NCBI GenBank assembly: GCA_937988775.1 | Contig: CALKHP010000015.1 | Location: 1-64,000, forward strand | Length of the DNA stretch: 64,000 nucleotides | From: an uncultured Alphaproteobacteria bacterium | Lineage (GTDB): Bacteria; Pseudomonadota; Alphaproteobacteria; Rhizobiales; Beijerinckiaceae | Direction of reading: 5' to 3' | In this document: in pieces, positions 1 to 8,413 of the stretch | Layout of the letters: each line of letters begins with the position of its first letter | Numbering within the stretch: the first letter of the stretch is position 1 | Notes under the pieces: model-generated | What the model saw: the letters and a program-made list of their open reading frames with translations, nothing else | Databases searched by the model: none | What the model was told of the DNA's origin: nothing | Translations under genes and position numbers: made by a program

Positions 1-104
1 TGGTGCTGATCGTGCCGATCGCCATGGAGGAGAAGCTGCGCTTCGCCATCCGTGAGGGTGGCCGCACCGTCGGCGCCGGCGTCGTCGCGACGATCGTCGA
101 ATAA
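1..104 (+). CDS. tuf: Elongation factor Tu, C-terminal end (partial)
   Basis: Only the last 33 codons lie in the window, in the frame that begins at base 3 and ends at the TAA at 102-104. The peptide ends with the EF-Tu C-terminal signature FAIREGGRTVGAGVV. EF-Tu delivers aminoacyl-tRNA to the ribosome as a GTP complex. Its place directly before rpsJ is the usual str-to-S10 operon junction in alphaproteobacteria. The rest of the gene is upstream of the window. Confidence 0.96.
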   Translation, partial: VLIVPIAMEEKLRFAIREGGRTVGAGVVATIVE

Positions 105-118
105 AGACCAGAGCACAG

Positions 119-200
119 GTCGCGCGGGACATCGTTCCCGATCAACCGCGCGACTTCTTCTGTTGAAGGGTTCGGGGCCGTTACTGGAATACGGACCCTT
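119..200 (+). promoter_or_regulatory. Two hairpins in the tuf-rpsJ leader
   Basis: The 110-nt space between tuf and rpsJ holds two stem-loops. In the first, 119-127 (GTCGCGCGG) pairs perfectly with 146-154. In the second, 166-171 (AAGGGT) pairs with 195-200 (ACCCTT), with an inner CCGT/ACGG helix. An AAAGGAAAG ribosome-binding site follows. The first stem is followed by a mixed pyrimidine run rather than a clean U tract, so it is not an obvious terminator. A processing site or an autoregulatory leader, as known for the S10 operon of E. coli, is an inference. Confidence 0.4.
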
Positions 201-214
201 TAAAGGAAAGACCG

Positions 215-523
<309 letters not shown>

Positions 524-557
524 AGTTTTGGACCTCCTCTGGAAGGGATATGAGACC

Positions 558-1310
558 ATGAGGTCGGGTGTTATCGCTCAGAAGGTCGGCATGACCCGCG
601 TCTTCAATGACGGCGGCGAGCATGTTCCGGTCACGGTGCTGAAGCTGGACGGCTGCCAGGTCGTCGCGCATCGCACGAAGGACAAGAATGGCTATACGGC
701 CGTGCAGGTCGGTTCCGGCCTTGCCAAGGTGAAGAATGTGACGCGCGCCGAGCGCGGCCATTTCGCCACGGCGCAGGTCGAGCCGAAGCGCAAGGTGGCC
801 GAGTTCCGCGTCGACGAGAACTCGCTGATCCCGGTTGGCGCCGAGATCACCGCCGACCACTTCCTGGTCGGCCAGTTCGTCGATGTCACCGGCACCTCGA
901 CCGGCAAGGGCTTCGCCGGCGGCATGAAGCGCTGGAACTTCGGCGGGCTTCGCGCCTCGCACGGCGTTTCGGTGTCGCATCGTTCGATCGGTTCGACCGG
1001 TGGCCGTCAGGACCCGGGCAAGACCTTCAAGAACAAGAAGATGCCGGGCCATCTCGGTGTCGATCGCATCACCACGCTCAACCTCAAGGTCATCCGCACC
1101 GATGTGGAGCGCGGGCTGATCCTGGTCGAGGGCGCGGTGCCCGGCACCAAGGGCGGCTGGATCTACGTGCGCGACGCCATCAAGAAGGTCGCGCCGAAGG
1201 ACCTGCCGATGCCTGGCAAGTTCAAGCTCGCCGGCGACACCGCCAAGGCCGAGACGGCCACGGAGGCTCCGGCCGCCGCGGCGCCCGCCACAGACAACAC
1301 GGAGGCGTGA
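558..1310 (+). CDS. rplC: 50S ribosomal protein L3
   Basis: A 250-residue L3 starting MRSGVIAQKVGMTRVF at the ATG at 558, behind GGAAGGGA. An in-frame ATG at 498 lies inside rpsJ and is rejected. The conserved basic loop around GGLRASHGVSVSHRSIGSTG, which reaches towards the peptidyl-transferase centre, is present. The C-terminus carries an Ala/Thr/Glu-rich tail after residue about 225, common in alphaproteobacterial L3. The stop nearly abuts rplD, so the two are probably translationally coupled. Confidence 0.98.
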   Translation: MRSGVIAQKVGMTRVFNDGGEHVPVTVLKLDGCQVVAHRTKDKNGYTAVQVGSGLAKVKNVTRAERGHFATAQVEPKRKVAEFRVDENSLIPVGAEITADHFLVGQFVDVTGTSTGKGFAGGMKRWNFGGLRASHGVSVSHRSIGSTGGRQDPGKTFKNKKMPGHLGVDRITTLNLKVIRTDVERGLILVEGAVPGTKGGWIYVRDAIKKVAPKDLPMPGKFKLAGDTAKAETATEAPAAAAPATDNTEA

Positions 1311-1315
1311 GGGTC

Positions 1316-1936
1316 ATGAAACTCGCGATCACCACGCTCGAAGGTAAGGACGCCGGTTCGCTCGACGTCTCGGACGAGATTTTCGGTCTCGATCCGCGCG
1401 CCGACATCCTGCACCGCATGGTGCGCTGGCAGCTTGCCAAGCGCCGTGCCGGCACCCATGCGGTCAAGAACCGCTCGGATATCGCGCGCACCACCAAGAA
1501 GATGTACAAGCAGAAGGGCACCGGCAATGCCCGCCACGGCGCGATGAGCGCGCCGCAGTTCCGCGGCGGCGGCCGTGCCTTCGGCCCGCAGGTTCGCTCG
1601 CATGAACACGACCTGCCGAAGAAGGTGCGCGCCCTGGCGCTGAAGCATGCGCTCTCGGCCAAGGCCAAGGACCAGGCGATCATCGTCATCGATACGGTCG
1701 AATTGTCCGAGCCGAAGACCAAGGCCCTGAAGACGCATCTCGGCAATCTCGGCCTCGCCAACGCGCTGATCATCTCCGGCGCCGAGGTCCAGGAGAACTT
1801 TGCCCTTGCCGCGCGCTCGATTCCCTATATCGACGTGCTTCCGGTGCAGGGCATCAACGTCTACGACATTCTGCGTCGCGACAGGCTGGTCCTGTCGAAG
1901 GCGGCCGTCGATGCGCTGGAGGCGCGCTTCAAATGA
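1316..1936 (+). CDS. rplD: 50S ribosomal protein L4
   Basis: A 206-residue L4 starting MKLAITTLEGKDAG. I chose the ATG at 1316 because GGAGG at 1301-1305 sits well in front of it. The GTG at 1307 overlaps the rplC stop and gives no better spacing. The extended loop with KQKGTGNARHG, which lines the exit tunnel, is intact. In E. coli L4 represses the S10 operon; whether this protein does so is unknown. Its stop overlaps rplW in an ATGA. Confidence 0.98.
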   Translation: MKLAITTLEGKDAGSLDVSDEIFGLDPRADILHRMVRWQLAKRRAGTHAVKNRSDIARTTKKMYKQKGTGNARHGAMSAPQFRGGGRAFGPQVRSHEHDLPKKVRALALKHALSAKAKDQAIIVIDTVELSEPKTKALKTHLGNLGLANALIISGAEVQENFALAARSIPYIDVLPVQGINVYDILRRDRLVLSKAAVDALEARFK

Positions 1937-2229
1937 GCATTGATGCCCGCCATTACGACGTGATCGTCTCGCCGGTGATCACGGAAAAGGCGACGACCGC
2001 CTCCGAGCACAACAAGATCGTGTTCAAGGTGGCGCGCACGGCGACGAAGCCGCAGATCAAGGAAGCGGTCGAGAAGCTGTTCGATGTCAAGGTGAAGAGC
2101 GTCAACACGCTCGTTCGCAAGGGCAAGATCAAGCTGTTCCGGGGGCGCCCCGGCCAGCGATCCGACGTGAAGAGCGCGATCGTGACCCTCGTCGAGGGCC
2201 ATTCGATCGACGTCACGACCGGTCTCTAA
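1933..2229 (+). CDS. rplW: 50S ribosomal protein L23
   Basis: A 98-residue protein starting MSIDARHYDVIVSPVITEKAT, typical of L23. It overlaps the end of rplD by 4 nt (ATGA), which indicates coupled translation. L23 sits at the exit of the peptide tunnel and docks trigger factor and SRP. The KLFDVKVKSVNTL and GRPGQRSDVKSAIV segments are family hallmarks. Confidence 0.98.
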   Translation: MSIDARHYDVIVSPVITEKATTASEHNKIVFKVARTATKPQIKEAVEKLFDVKVKSVNTLVRKGKIKLFRGRPGQRSDVKSAIVTLVEGHSIDVTTGL

Positions 2230-2241
2230 GGGAACTGAGCG

Positions 2242-3078
2242 ATGGCACTCAAACACTACAAGCCGATGACCCCTGGCCTGCGCCAGCTTGTCATCGTCGA
2301 TCGTTCAGCGCTCTACAAGGGCAAGCCGCTCAAGGCTTTGACCGAGGGCAAGTCGAGCGCCGGCGGCCGCAACAACCGTGGCCGCATCACGGTGCGGTTC
2401 CGGGGCGGCGGTCACAAGCGGACCTATCGCTTGGTCGACTTCAAGCGGCGCGACCAGCTCGGCAAGCCGGCGGTGGTCGAGCGGCTCGAATATGATCCGA
2501 ACCGTTCGAGCTTCATCGCGCTCATCAAGTATGAGGACGGCAAGCAGGCCTATATCCTGGCGCCGCAGCGGCTTTCGGTTGGTGATTCGGTGGTGGCCGG
2601 CGAGCAGGTCGACATCAAGCCGGGCAACGCCATGGCGCTTGCCAACATGCCGGTCGGCACGCTGGTGCATAATGTCGAGCTGAAGATCGGCCGCGGCGGG
2701 CAGATCGCCCGTTCGGCGGGCACTTACGCCCAGATCGTCGGCCGCGACCAGGGCTACGTCATCATTCGCCTGAATTCGGGCGAGCAGCGCCTGATCCACG
2801 GCCAGTGCTTCGGCACCGTTGGTGCGGTCTCCAACCCGGACCACATGAACACCAGCATGGGCAAGGCCGGCCGCAGCCGCTGGCTTGGCTTCCGTCCGCA
2901 TAACCGCGGCGTGACCATGAACCCGATCGACCACCCCCATGGCGGCGGCGAAGGCCGCACCTCGGGCGGCCGGCATCCCGTCACTCCGTGGGGCAAGCCC
3001 ACGAAGGGCAAGAAGACACGCTCGAACAAGCGGACCGACAACATGATCGTGTCGTCCCGCCATCAGCGCAAGAAGTAA
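2242..3078 (+). CDS. rplB: 50S ribosomal protein L2
   Basis: A 278-residue L2 of normal length. N-terminal MALKHYKPMTPGLRQ and the C-terminal MNPIDHPHGGGEGRTSGG are diagnostic; the latter contains the conserved histidine important for peptidyl-transferase assembly. It binds 23S rRNA and is needed for subunit joining. The start follows a GGGAACTGAGCG spacer, 12 nt after rplW. Confidence 0.98.
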   Translation: MALKHYKPMTPGLRQLVIVDRSALYKGKPLKALTEGKSSAGGRNNRGRITVRFRGGGHKRTYRLVDFKRRDQLGKPAVVERLEYDPNRSSFIALIKYEDGKQAYILAPQRLSVGDSVVAGEQVDIKPGNAMALANMPVGTLVHNVELKIGRGGQIARSAGTYAQIVGRDQGYVIIRLNSGEQRLIHGQCFGTVGAVSNPDHMNTSMGKAGRSRWLGFRPHNRGVTMNPIDHPHGGGEGRTSGGRHPVTPWGKPTKGKKTRSNKRTDNMIVSSRHQRKK

Positions 3079-3091
3079 CGGAGCAGCCTCG

Positions 3092-3370
3092 ATGCCGCGT
3101 TCAGTTTGGAAAGGTCCGTTCGTCGACGGATACCTTCTGAAGAAGGCGGAGGCCTCGCGTGCCTCCAGCCGCAACGACGTAATCAAGATCTGGAGCCGTC
3201 GCTCCACGATCCTGCCACAGTTCGTCGGCCTGACCTTCGGAGTCTATAACGGTCACAAGCATGTGCCCGTTTCGGTCTCCGAGGAGATGATCGGCATGAA
3301 GTTTGGCGAGTTCTCGCCGACGCGCACCTTCTACGGCCATGCGGCCGACAAGAAGGCGAAGAGGAAGTAA
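3092..3370 (+). CDS. rpsS: 30S ribosomal protein S19
   Basis: A 92-residue protein starting MPRSVWKGPFVDGYLLKKAE, the standard S19 N-terminus. It contains GHKHVPVSV and GEFSPTRTFYGHAADKKAKRK at the C-terminus. S19 lies in the 30S head next to S13. A GGAGC ribosome-binding site precedes it and rplV follows after 3 nt. Confidence 0.98.
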   Translation: MPRSVWKGPFVDGYLLKKAEASRASSRNDVIKIWSRRSTILPQFVGLTFGVYNGHKHVPVSVSEEMIGMKFGEFSPTRTFYGHAADKKAKRK

Positions 3371-3373
3371 GCC

Positions 3374-3754
3374 ATGGGACAGACATCCACGCCCCGTGCG
3401 CTTCCGGATAACGAGGCGAAGGCCGTGACGCGTAACATCCGCGTCAGCCCGCAGAAGCTCAACCTCGTCGCGCAGCTCATTCGCGGCAAGAAGGTTGCGA
3501 GCGCTCTGGCGGACCTCGAATTCTCGCGCAAGCGGATTGCCAAGGACGTCAGGAAGACGCTGGAAAGCGCCATCGCCAATGCCGAGAACAACCATGATCT
3601 CGACGTCGACGATCTCGTGGTGGCGCAGGCCTTCGTCGGCAAGGGCATCGTCATGAAGCGGTTTCATGCCCGCGCCCGCGGCCGTGCTTCGCGTGTCGAG
3701 AAGCCGTTCGCGAACCTCACCATCATCGTCCGCCAGGTCGAGGAGAGAGCATAA
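3374..3754 (+). CDS. rplV: 50S ribosomal protein L22
   Basis: A 126-residue L22 with RNIRVSPQKLNLVAQLIRGK near the N-terminus and the C-terminal beta hairpin HARARGRASRVEKPFANLTI that lines the exit tunnel, where macrolide-resistance changes occur in other species. The stop TAA shares its last A with the rpsC start (TAATG), so the two genes overlap by one base. Confidence 0.98.
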   Translation: MGQTSTPRALPDNEAKAVTRNIRVSPQKLNLVAQLIRGKKVASALADLEFSRKRIAKDVRKTLESAIANAENNHDLDVDDLVVAQAFVGKGIVMKRFHARARGRASRVEKPFANLTIIVRQVEERA

Positions 3755-4467
3755 TGGGTCAGAAGGTCAATCCGATCGGCCTGCGCCTCGGCATCAACCG
3801 GACGTGGGACAGCCGTTGGTACGCCAATAGTGGCGAATATGGCCGCTTGCTGCATGAGGATGTCGCGATCCGCGCCGCCCTGATGAAGCAGCTCAAGCAG
3901 GCTGCAGTCTCGAAGATCGTCATCGAGCGTCCGCACAAGAAGTGCCGCGTCACGATCCACTCGGGTCGTCCCGGCGTGGTGATCGGCAAGAAGGGCGCCG
4001 ATATCGACAAGCTGCGCAAGTCCGTCGCCAAGATGACGAACTCGGAAGTGGCGATCAATATCGTTGAGGTGCGCAAGCCCGAGGTCGATGCCGTGCTGGT
4101 GGCCGAGTCGATCGCGCAGCAGCTCGAGCGTCGCGTGGCCTTCCGCCGCGCCATGAAGCGTGCCGTGCAATCGGCGATGCGGCTTGGCGCCGAGGGCATC
4201 AAGATCATCTGCGCCGGCCGTCTCGGCGGCGCCGAGATCGCCCGTACGGAGCGTTATCGCGAAGGCCGCGTGCCTCTGCATACGCTGCGCGCGGATGTGG
4301 ATTACGGTGAGGCGACCGCGCACACCGCCTATGGCACGAACGGCATCAAGGTCTGGATCTTCAAGGGCGAAATCCTGGAGCACGACCCGATGGCGTCCGA
4401 GCGCAAGGCGACGGACGAGGGCGGTCGCTCGCAGGGTCGCCGCGCGGTCGAGCCCCGCGAGGCGTGA
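3754..4467 (+). CDS. rpsC: 30S ribosomal protein S3
   Basis: A 237-residue S3 starting MGQKVNPIGLRLGINR. The KH domain shows HSGRPGVVIGKKGADI with the GxxG-type loop, and the C-terminal domain has GAEIARTERYREGRVPLHTL. It forms part of the mRNA entry site. The last 25 residues are a charged tail (ASERKATDEGGRSQGRRAVE) typical of alphaproteobacteria. Confidence 0.98.
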   Translation: MGQKVNPIGLRLGINRTWDSRWYANSGEYGRLLHEDVAIRAALMKQLKQAAVSKIVIERPHKKCRVTIHSGRPGVVIGKKGADIDKLRKSVAKMTNSEVAINIVEVRKPEVDAVLVAESIAQQLERRVAFRRAMKRAVQSAMRLGAEGIKIICAGRLGGAEIARTERYREGRVPLHTLRADVDYGEATAHTAYGTNGIKVWIFKGEILEHDPMASERKATDEGGRSQGRRAVEPREA

Positions 4468-4480
4468 AAAGGACTGAACG

Positions 4481-4894
4481 ATGCTTCAACCTAAGAAAAC
4501 CAAATTCCGGAAGCAGTTCAAGGGCCGCATCCGGGGCGAATCGAAAGGCGGCGTGACGCTGGCTTTCGGCGAGTTCGGTCTCAAGGCCGTCGAGCCGGAG
4601 CGCGTGACCGCGCGCCAGATCGAGGCCGCGCGCCGTGCGCTGACGCGCCACATGAAGCGCGCCGGCCGCGTCTGGATCCGCGTGTTCCCGGACGTGCCCG
4701 TCTCGAAGAAGCCGACCGAAGTCCGCATGGGCAAGGGCAAGGGCGCGATCGAGTTCTGGGCCGCCCGCGTGGCGCCTGGCCGCATCATGTTCGAGATCGG
4801 CGGCGTGCCGGCCGATCTCGCCCGCGAGGCGCTCGACCTGGCCGCTGCCAAGCTGCCGATCAAGACGCGCTTCGTGCAGCGCATTGCCGAGTGA
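4481..4894 (+). CDS. rplP: 50S ribosomal protein L16
   Basis: A 137-residue L16 starting MLQPKKTKFRKQFKGRI. The segments ITARQIEAARRA-like (VTARQIEAARRALTRHMKR) and RMGKGKGAIEFWAARV are conserved in the family. L16 organises the A-site region of 23S rRNA. It ends 11 nt before the chosen start of rpmC. Confidence 0.98.
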   Translation: MLQPKKTKFRKQFKGRIRGESKGGVTLAFGEFGLKAVEPERVTARQIEAARRALTRHMKRAGRVWIRVFPDVPVSKKPTEVRMGKGKGAIEFWAARVAPGRIMFEIGGVPADLAREALDLAAAKLPIKTRFVQRIAE

Positions 4895-4905
4895 GGACAA
4901 GCGGG

Positions 4906-5121
4906 ATGAAAACGACACAGCGTCTCAGCGACCTCAAGGTTCTGACCAAGGACCAGCTCTCCGACGAGCTTGTGAAGCTCAAGAAGGAGCAGTTCAACCT
5001 GCGCTTCCAGCGGGCCACCGGCCAGCTGGAGCGGACCAGCCGTATCGACGAGGTGCGCAAGGATATCGCGCGCATCAAGACGATCCAGCGCCAGAAGCTC
5101 GCCGAAGCGGCCAAGGCGTAA
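4906..5121 (+). CDS. rpmC: 50S ribosomal protein L29
   Basis: A 71-residue protein beginning MKTTQRLSDLKVLTKDQL. I chose the ATG at 4906. The in-frame GTG at 4891 lies inside the end of rplP and its extra five residues (MRTSG) do not fit the family. The helical hairpin with LKKEQFNLRFQRATGQLE is typical. L29 sits near the tunnel exit next to L23. Confidence 0.97.
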   Translation: MKTTQRLSDLKVLTKDQLSDELVKLKKEQFNLRFQRATGQLERTSRIDEVRKDIARIKTIQRQKLAEAAKA

Positions 5122-5132
5122 GGGGAAAGATC

Positions 5133-5375
5133 ATGCCAAAACGCGTTCTCCAGGGCGTCGTCGTCAGCGACAAGCAGGACAAGACCATCGTGGTCAAGGT
5201 CGAGCGGCGCTTCACCCATCCGCTCTTCAAGAAGACCGTGCGCCGGTCCAAGAACTATCACGCCCATGACGAGGCGAACGGGTTCAAGGTCGGCGACCAG
5301 GTCGAGATCGAAGAGACCAAGCCACTTTCCCGGCTCAAGCGCTGGGTCGTGGTTGAAACGGCGCCGAAAGCCTAA
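5133..5375 (+). CDS. rpsQ: 30S ribosomal protein S17
   Basis: An 80-residue S17 starting MPKRVLQGVVVSDKQDKT behind AAGGGGAAAG. HPLFKKTVRRSKNYHAHDE and the C-terminal ETKPLSRLKRWVVVE are family signatures. An upstream in-frame start at 4884 gives a long extension in an L16/L29 shadow frame and is rejected. A 105-nt gap with hairpins follows before rplN. Confidence 0.97.
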   Translation: MPKRVLQGVVVSDKQDKTIVVKVERRFTHPLFKKTVRRSKNYHAHDEANGFKVGDQVEIEETKPLSRLKRWVVVETAPKA

Positions 5376-5425
5376 TAAGGCTCGCGGCGCAAACCGCCGG
5401 GGGTTCGCTCCCGGTTCAGGCGTAG

Positions 5426-5448
5426 TCCGGCAGGAAGGCCTGACCGGA
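5426..5448 (+). promoter_or_regulatory. Hairpin in the rpsQ-rplN gap
   Basis: Within the 105-nt space between rpsQ and rplN, TCCGGCAGG pairs with CCTGACCGGA around an AAGG loop, with one bulged A. No U run follows, so it is not an intrinsic terminator. It lies at the classic junction between the S10 and spc operons. A processing site or protein-binding leader is possible but not shown. Confidence 0.35.
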
Positions 5449-5480
5449 AACCGATCTGAGAGAAAGGAAGGATCAGTCTC

Positions 5481-5849
5481 ATGATCCAGATGCAGACAAA
5501 TCTCGACGTAGCCGACAATTCCGGCGCGCGCCGCGTGATGTGCATCAAGGTGCTCGGCGGCTCCAAACGGAAGTACGCGGGCGTCGGTGACATCATCGTC
5601 GTTTCGATCAAGGAAGCCATTCCGCGCGGTCGCGTGAAGAAGGGCGACGTCATGAAGGCGGTCGTCGTGCGCACCGCCAAGGATATCCGCCGCGCCGATG
5701 GTTCGGTGATCCGCTTCGACCGCAATGCGGCCGTGCTGATCAACAACCAGAAGGAGCCGGTGGGCACGCGTATCTTCGGACCGGTTCCGCGCGAATTGCG
5801 TGGCAAGAACCACATGAAGATCATCTCGCTCGCGCCGGAGGTGCTGTAA
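5481..5849 (+). CDS. rplN: 50S ribosomal protein L14
   Basis: A 122-residue L14 of exact family length, starting MIQMQTNLDVADNSGARRV. The GGSKRKYAGVGDIIVVSIKEA and C-terminal RIFGPVPREL are diagnostic. It contacts 16S rRNA in bridge B8. A GAAAGGAAGGA ribosome-binding site precedes it. The stop overlaps the start of rplX by one base (TAATG). Confidence 0.98.
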   Translation: MIQMQTNLDVADNSGARRVMCIKVLGGSKRKYAGVGDIIVVSIKEAIPRGRVKKGDVMKAVVVRTAKDIRRADGSVIRFDRNAAVLINNQKEPVGTRIFGPVPRELRGKNHMKIISLAPEVL

Positions 5850-6166
5850 TGGCTGCCAAGATCAAGAAGGGCGACAAGGTCGTCGTTCTCAGCGGTCGTG
5901 ACGCCGGCAAGTCCGGCGAGGTGCTGGAAGTGCGCCCGAAGGAGACCCGCGCCGTGGTGCGTGGCGTCAACCTCGTGAAGCGTCACCAGCGCCAGACCCA
6001 GAACCAGGAAGGCGGTATCGTTTCCAAGGAAGCCGCCATCCATCTGTCCAACCTCGCGCTGGCCGACCCGAAGGACGGCAAGCCGACCCGCGTCGGCTTC
6101 AAGACGCTCGACGACGGCCGCAAGGTGCGTGTCGCCAAGCGTTCGGGAGAGATGATCGATGCTTGA
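5849..6166 (+). CDS. rplX: 50S ribosomal protein L24
   Basis: A 105-residue L24 with the KOW motif KIKKGDKVVVLSGRDAGKSG at residues 4-23 and GVNLVKRHQRQTQNQEGG. It starts 50S assembly by binding the 5' end of 23S rRNA. It overlaps rplN by one base and rplE by eight, so these three genes are tightly coupled. Confidence 0.98.
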   Translation: MAAKIKKGDKVVVLSGRDAGKSGEVLEVRPKETRAVVRGVNLVKRHQRQTQNQEGGIVSKEAAIHLSNLALADPKDGKPTRVGFKTLDDGRKVRVAKRSGEMIDA

Positions 6167-6719
6167 TACGACCAAATACGAGCCGCGGCTGCGCCAGCAT
6201 TATCGGGACGTGATCGTTCCCGAGATGCAGAAGCAGTTCGGCTACAAGAACGCCATGCAGATCCCGGCGCTCGACAAGATCGTGCTGAACATGGGCGTCG
6301 GCGAATCGACCGCCGATTCGAAGAAGGCCTCGGTCGCCGCCGCTGATCTCGCGCTGATCGCCGGCCAGAAGCCGGTCATCACCAAGGCGCGGCGCGCCAT
6401 CGCCACCTTCAAGGTGCGCGAGCACATGCCGATCGGCACCAAGGTGACATTGCGGCGCGCCCGCATGTATGAGTTCCTGGACCGTCTCGTGACGATCGCG
6501 CTGCCGCGCGTCCGCGACTTCCGGGGCCTCAATCCCAAGAGCTTCGATGGCCGCGGCAACTATGCCATGGGCATCAAGGAACACATCGTTTTCCCCGAGA
6601 TCAACTACGACAAGGTGGAATCGGTGTGGGGTATGGACGTGATCGTCTGCACCACCGCGAAGACCGATGATGAAGCGCGTGCGCTTCTGAAGCTCTTCAA
6701 CTTCCCGTTCCGGCAGTGA
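6159..6719 (+). CDS. rplE: 50S ribosomal protein L5
   Basis: A 186-residue L5 with ALDKIVLNMGVGEST, GQKPVITKARRAIATFKVRE and KEHIVFPEINYDKV. It binds 5S rRNA in the central protuberance. The ATG lies within the last codons of rplX. Length and motifs are ordinary. Confidence 0.98.
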   Translation: MLDTTKYEPRLRQHYRDVIVPEMQKQFGYKNAMQIPALDKIVLNMGVGESTADSKKASVAAADLALIAGQKPVITKARRAIATFKVREHMPIGTKVTLRRARMYEFLDRLVTIALPRVRDFRGLNPKSFDGRGNYAMGIKEHIVFPEINYDKVESVWGMDVIVCTTAKTDDEARALLKLFNFPFRQ

Positions 6720-6770
6720 GCCGGGCCTGAACAGCCCGTTTCAAACGCGGAAACCAGAAGGATTATTTCG

Positions 6771-7076
6771 ATGGCGAAGAAAAGCTCGATCGAAAAGAAC
6801 AAGAACCGCACCCGGCTCGTCGCGCAATATGCCGGCCGCCGCTCGCGGTTGAAGGCAATCGTACAGGACCGTGACGTCTCGATCGAAGAGCGTTTCGCGG
6901 CGACGCTGAAGCTGGCGGAACTGCCGCGCAACTCGGCGAAGAACCGCATCAGGAACCGTTGCGAAGTCACGGGCCGTGCCCGCGGCTTTTACCGCAAGCT
7001 GAAAATGAGCCGTATCGCCATGCGCGACCTCGGTAACAAGGGGCTCGTTCCGGGCCTCACGAAGTCGAGCTGGTAA
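6771..7076 (+). CDS. rpsN: 30S ribosomal protein S14 (zinc-free type)
   Basis: A 101-residue S14 of the long, cysteine-poor type: MAKKSSIEKNKNRTRLVAQY at the start and NRCEVTGRARGFYRKLKMSR near the C-terminus. The two CxxC pairs of the zinc-binding short type are absent. It belongs to the 30S head. The start follows AGAAGGATTATTTCG, 51 nt after rplE. Confidence 0.98.
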   Translation: MAKKSSIEKNKNRTRLVAQYAGRRSRLKAIVQDRDVSIEERFAATLKLAELPRNSAKNRIRNRCEVTGRARGFYRKLKMSRIAMRDLGNKGLVPGLTKSSW

Positions 7077-7086
7077 GGAGGGCGGG

Positions 7087-7485
7087 ATGGCTGTGAACGA
7101 TCCAGTGGGCGATATGCTCACCCGCATCCGCAATGCTCAGATGCGCCGCAAGTCGAAGGTTTCGACGCCGGGCTCCAAGCTGCGCGGCCGAGTGCTCGAC
7201 GTGCTGCAGACGGAAGGCTACATCCGTGGCTATTCGTCGACCGAGTTTGGCAATGGCCGGACCGAGTTCGAGATCGAGCTGAAATATTTCGACGGCCAGC
7301 CGGTGATCCGCAAGATTGCGCGCGTCTCCAAGCCCGGCCGCCGGGTCTATGTGTCGGTGAGCAATATGCCGCGCGTGGCGAATGGTCTCGGCATCACGAT
7401 CGTCTCGACGCCGAAGGGCGTCATGGCCGATCACGATGCACGCGAGAACAACGTCGGCGGCGAATTGCTCTGCACCGTCTTCTAA
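7087..7485 (+). CDS. rpsH: 30S ribosomal protein S8
   Basis: A 132-residue S8 starting MAVNDPVGDMLTRIRNAQMR, with the C-terminal STPKGVMADHDARENNVGGE that carries the rRNA-binding loop. In E. coli S8 is the autogenous repressor of the spc operon; no matching target site was identified here. It follows rpsN by 10 nt behind an AAGGAGGG ribosome-binding site. Confidence 0.98.
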   Translation: MAVNDPVGDMLTRIRNAQMRRKSKVSTPGSKLRGRVLDVLQTEGYIRGYSSTEFGNGRTEFEIELKYFDGQPVIRKIARVSKPGRRVYVSVSNMPRVANGLGITIVSTPKGVMADHDARENNVGGELLCTVF

Positions 7486-7507
7486 GCCGGACGGAGGAAC
7501 GAAAAAC

Positions 7508-8041
7508 ATGTCACGAGTCGGCAAGAAACCGGTGGATATTCCGGCAGGCGTCCAGACCCGCATCGAGGGTCGGACGATCACCGCCAAGGGGCCGAAGGGC
7601 GAATTGTCCTTCGCCATCCCCGAGGAGGTCGAGGTCAAGGCGGAGGGGAATGTGATTACCCTTGCCCCGCGCTCGGAAAGCAAGCAGGCCCGCTCCTCCT
7701 GGGGCATGAGCCGCGCCATGGTCGACAACATCGTCACCGGCGTTTCGAAGGGCTTCGAGAAGAAGCTCGAGATCACCGGCGTCGGCTACAGGGCAGCGAT
7801 GCAGGGCAAAAGCCTGCAGCTTTCGCTGGGCTACAGCCACGATCTGAACTATGCGATCCCGGCGGGCATCACGATCACGACGCCGAAGCCGACGGAAATC
7901 GTCGTGGCCGGCATCGACAAGCAGCAGGTTGGTCAGGTGGCCGCCGAAATCCGCGAGTTCCGTAGGCCGGAGCCCTATAAGGGCAAGGGCGTGAAATACG
8001 AGAACGAGTTCATCTTCCGCAAGGAAGGCAAGAAGAAGTAA
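7508..8041 (+). CDS. rplF: 50S ribosomal protein L6
   Basis: A 177-residue L6 starting MSRVGKKPVDIPAGV at the ATG at 7508, behind GGAGGAACG. Longer readings from 7382 run through rpsH and are rejected. The second domain has the family end IREFRRPEPYKGKGVKYENE. It lies near the factor-binding site of the 50S subunit. Confidence 0.98.
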   Translation: MSRVGKKPVDIPAGVQTRIEGRTITAKGPKGELSFAIPEEVEVKAEGNVITLAPRSESKQARSSWGMSRAMVDNIVTGVSKGFEKKLEITGVGYRAAMQGKSLQLSLGYSHDLNYAIPAGITITTPKPTEIVVAGIDKQQVGQVAAEIREFRRPEPYKGKGVKYENEFIFRKEGKKK

Positions 8042-8050
8042 GGGCAGACC

Positions 8051-8413
8051 ATGGCAAACGATGTTGCAGCGCAGAGCCGCCGTCGGGCGCGCGTGCGCCG
8101 CGCGCTCAAGGCCGTCGCCTATGGCAAGGCGCGGCTGTCGGTGTTCCGGTCCTCGAAGCAGATCTATGCGCAGATCATCGACGACGCCGCCGGCAAGACG
8201 CTCGCCGCCGCCTCGACGATCGAGAAGGATCTGAAGGCGAAGCTGAAGACCGGCGCCGATGTCGATGCGGCCAAGGAGATCGGCAAGCTCGTCGCCGAGC
8301 GCGCCATCAAGGCCGGCGTCAAGGACGTGATCTTCGATCGCGGCTCGTATATCTATCACGGCCGCGTCAAGGCGCTGGCCGAGGGTGCGCGTGAAGCGGG
8401 CCTGAAGTTCTGA
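8051..8413 (+). CDS. rplR: 50S ribosomal protein L18
   Basis: A 120-residue L18 with RLSVFRSSKQIYAQIIDD and the C-terminal FDRGSYIYHGRVKALAEGAR signature. It binds 5S rRNA together with L5. A 173-nt gap, unusually long for this operon, separates it from rpsE. Confidence 0.98.
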   Translation: MANDVAAQSRRRARVRRALKAVAYGKARLSVFRSSKQIYAQIIDDAAGKTLAAASTIEKDLKAKLKTGADVDAAKEIGKLVAERAIKAGVKDVIFDRGSYIYHGRVKALAEGAREAGLKF

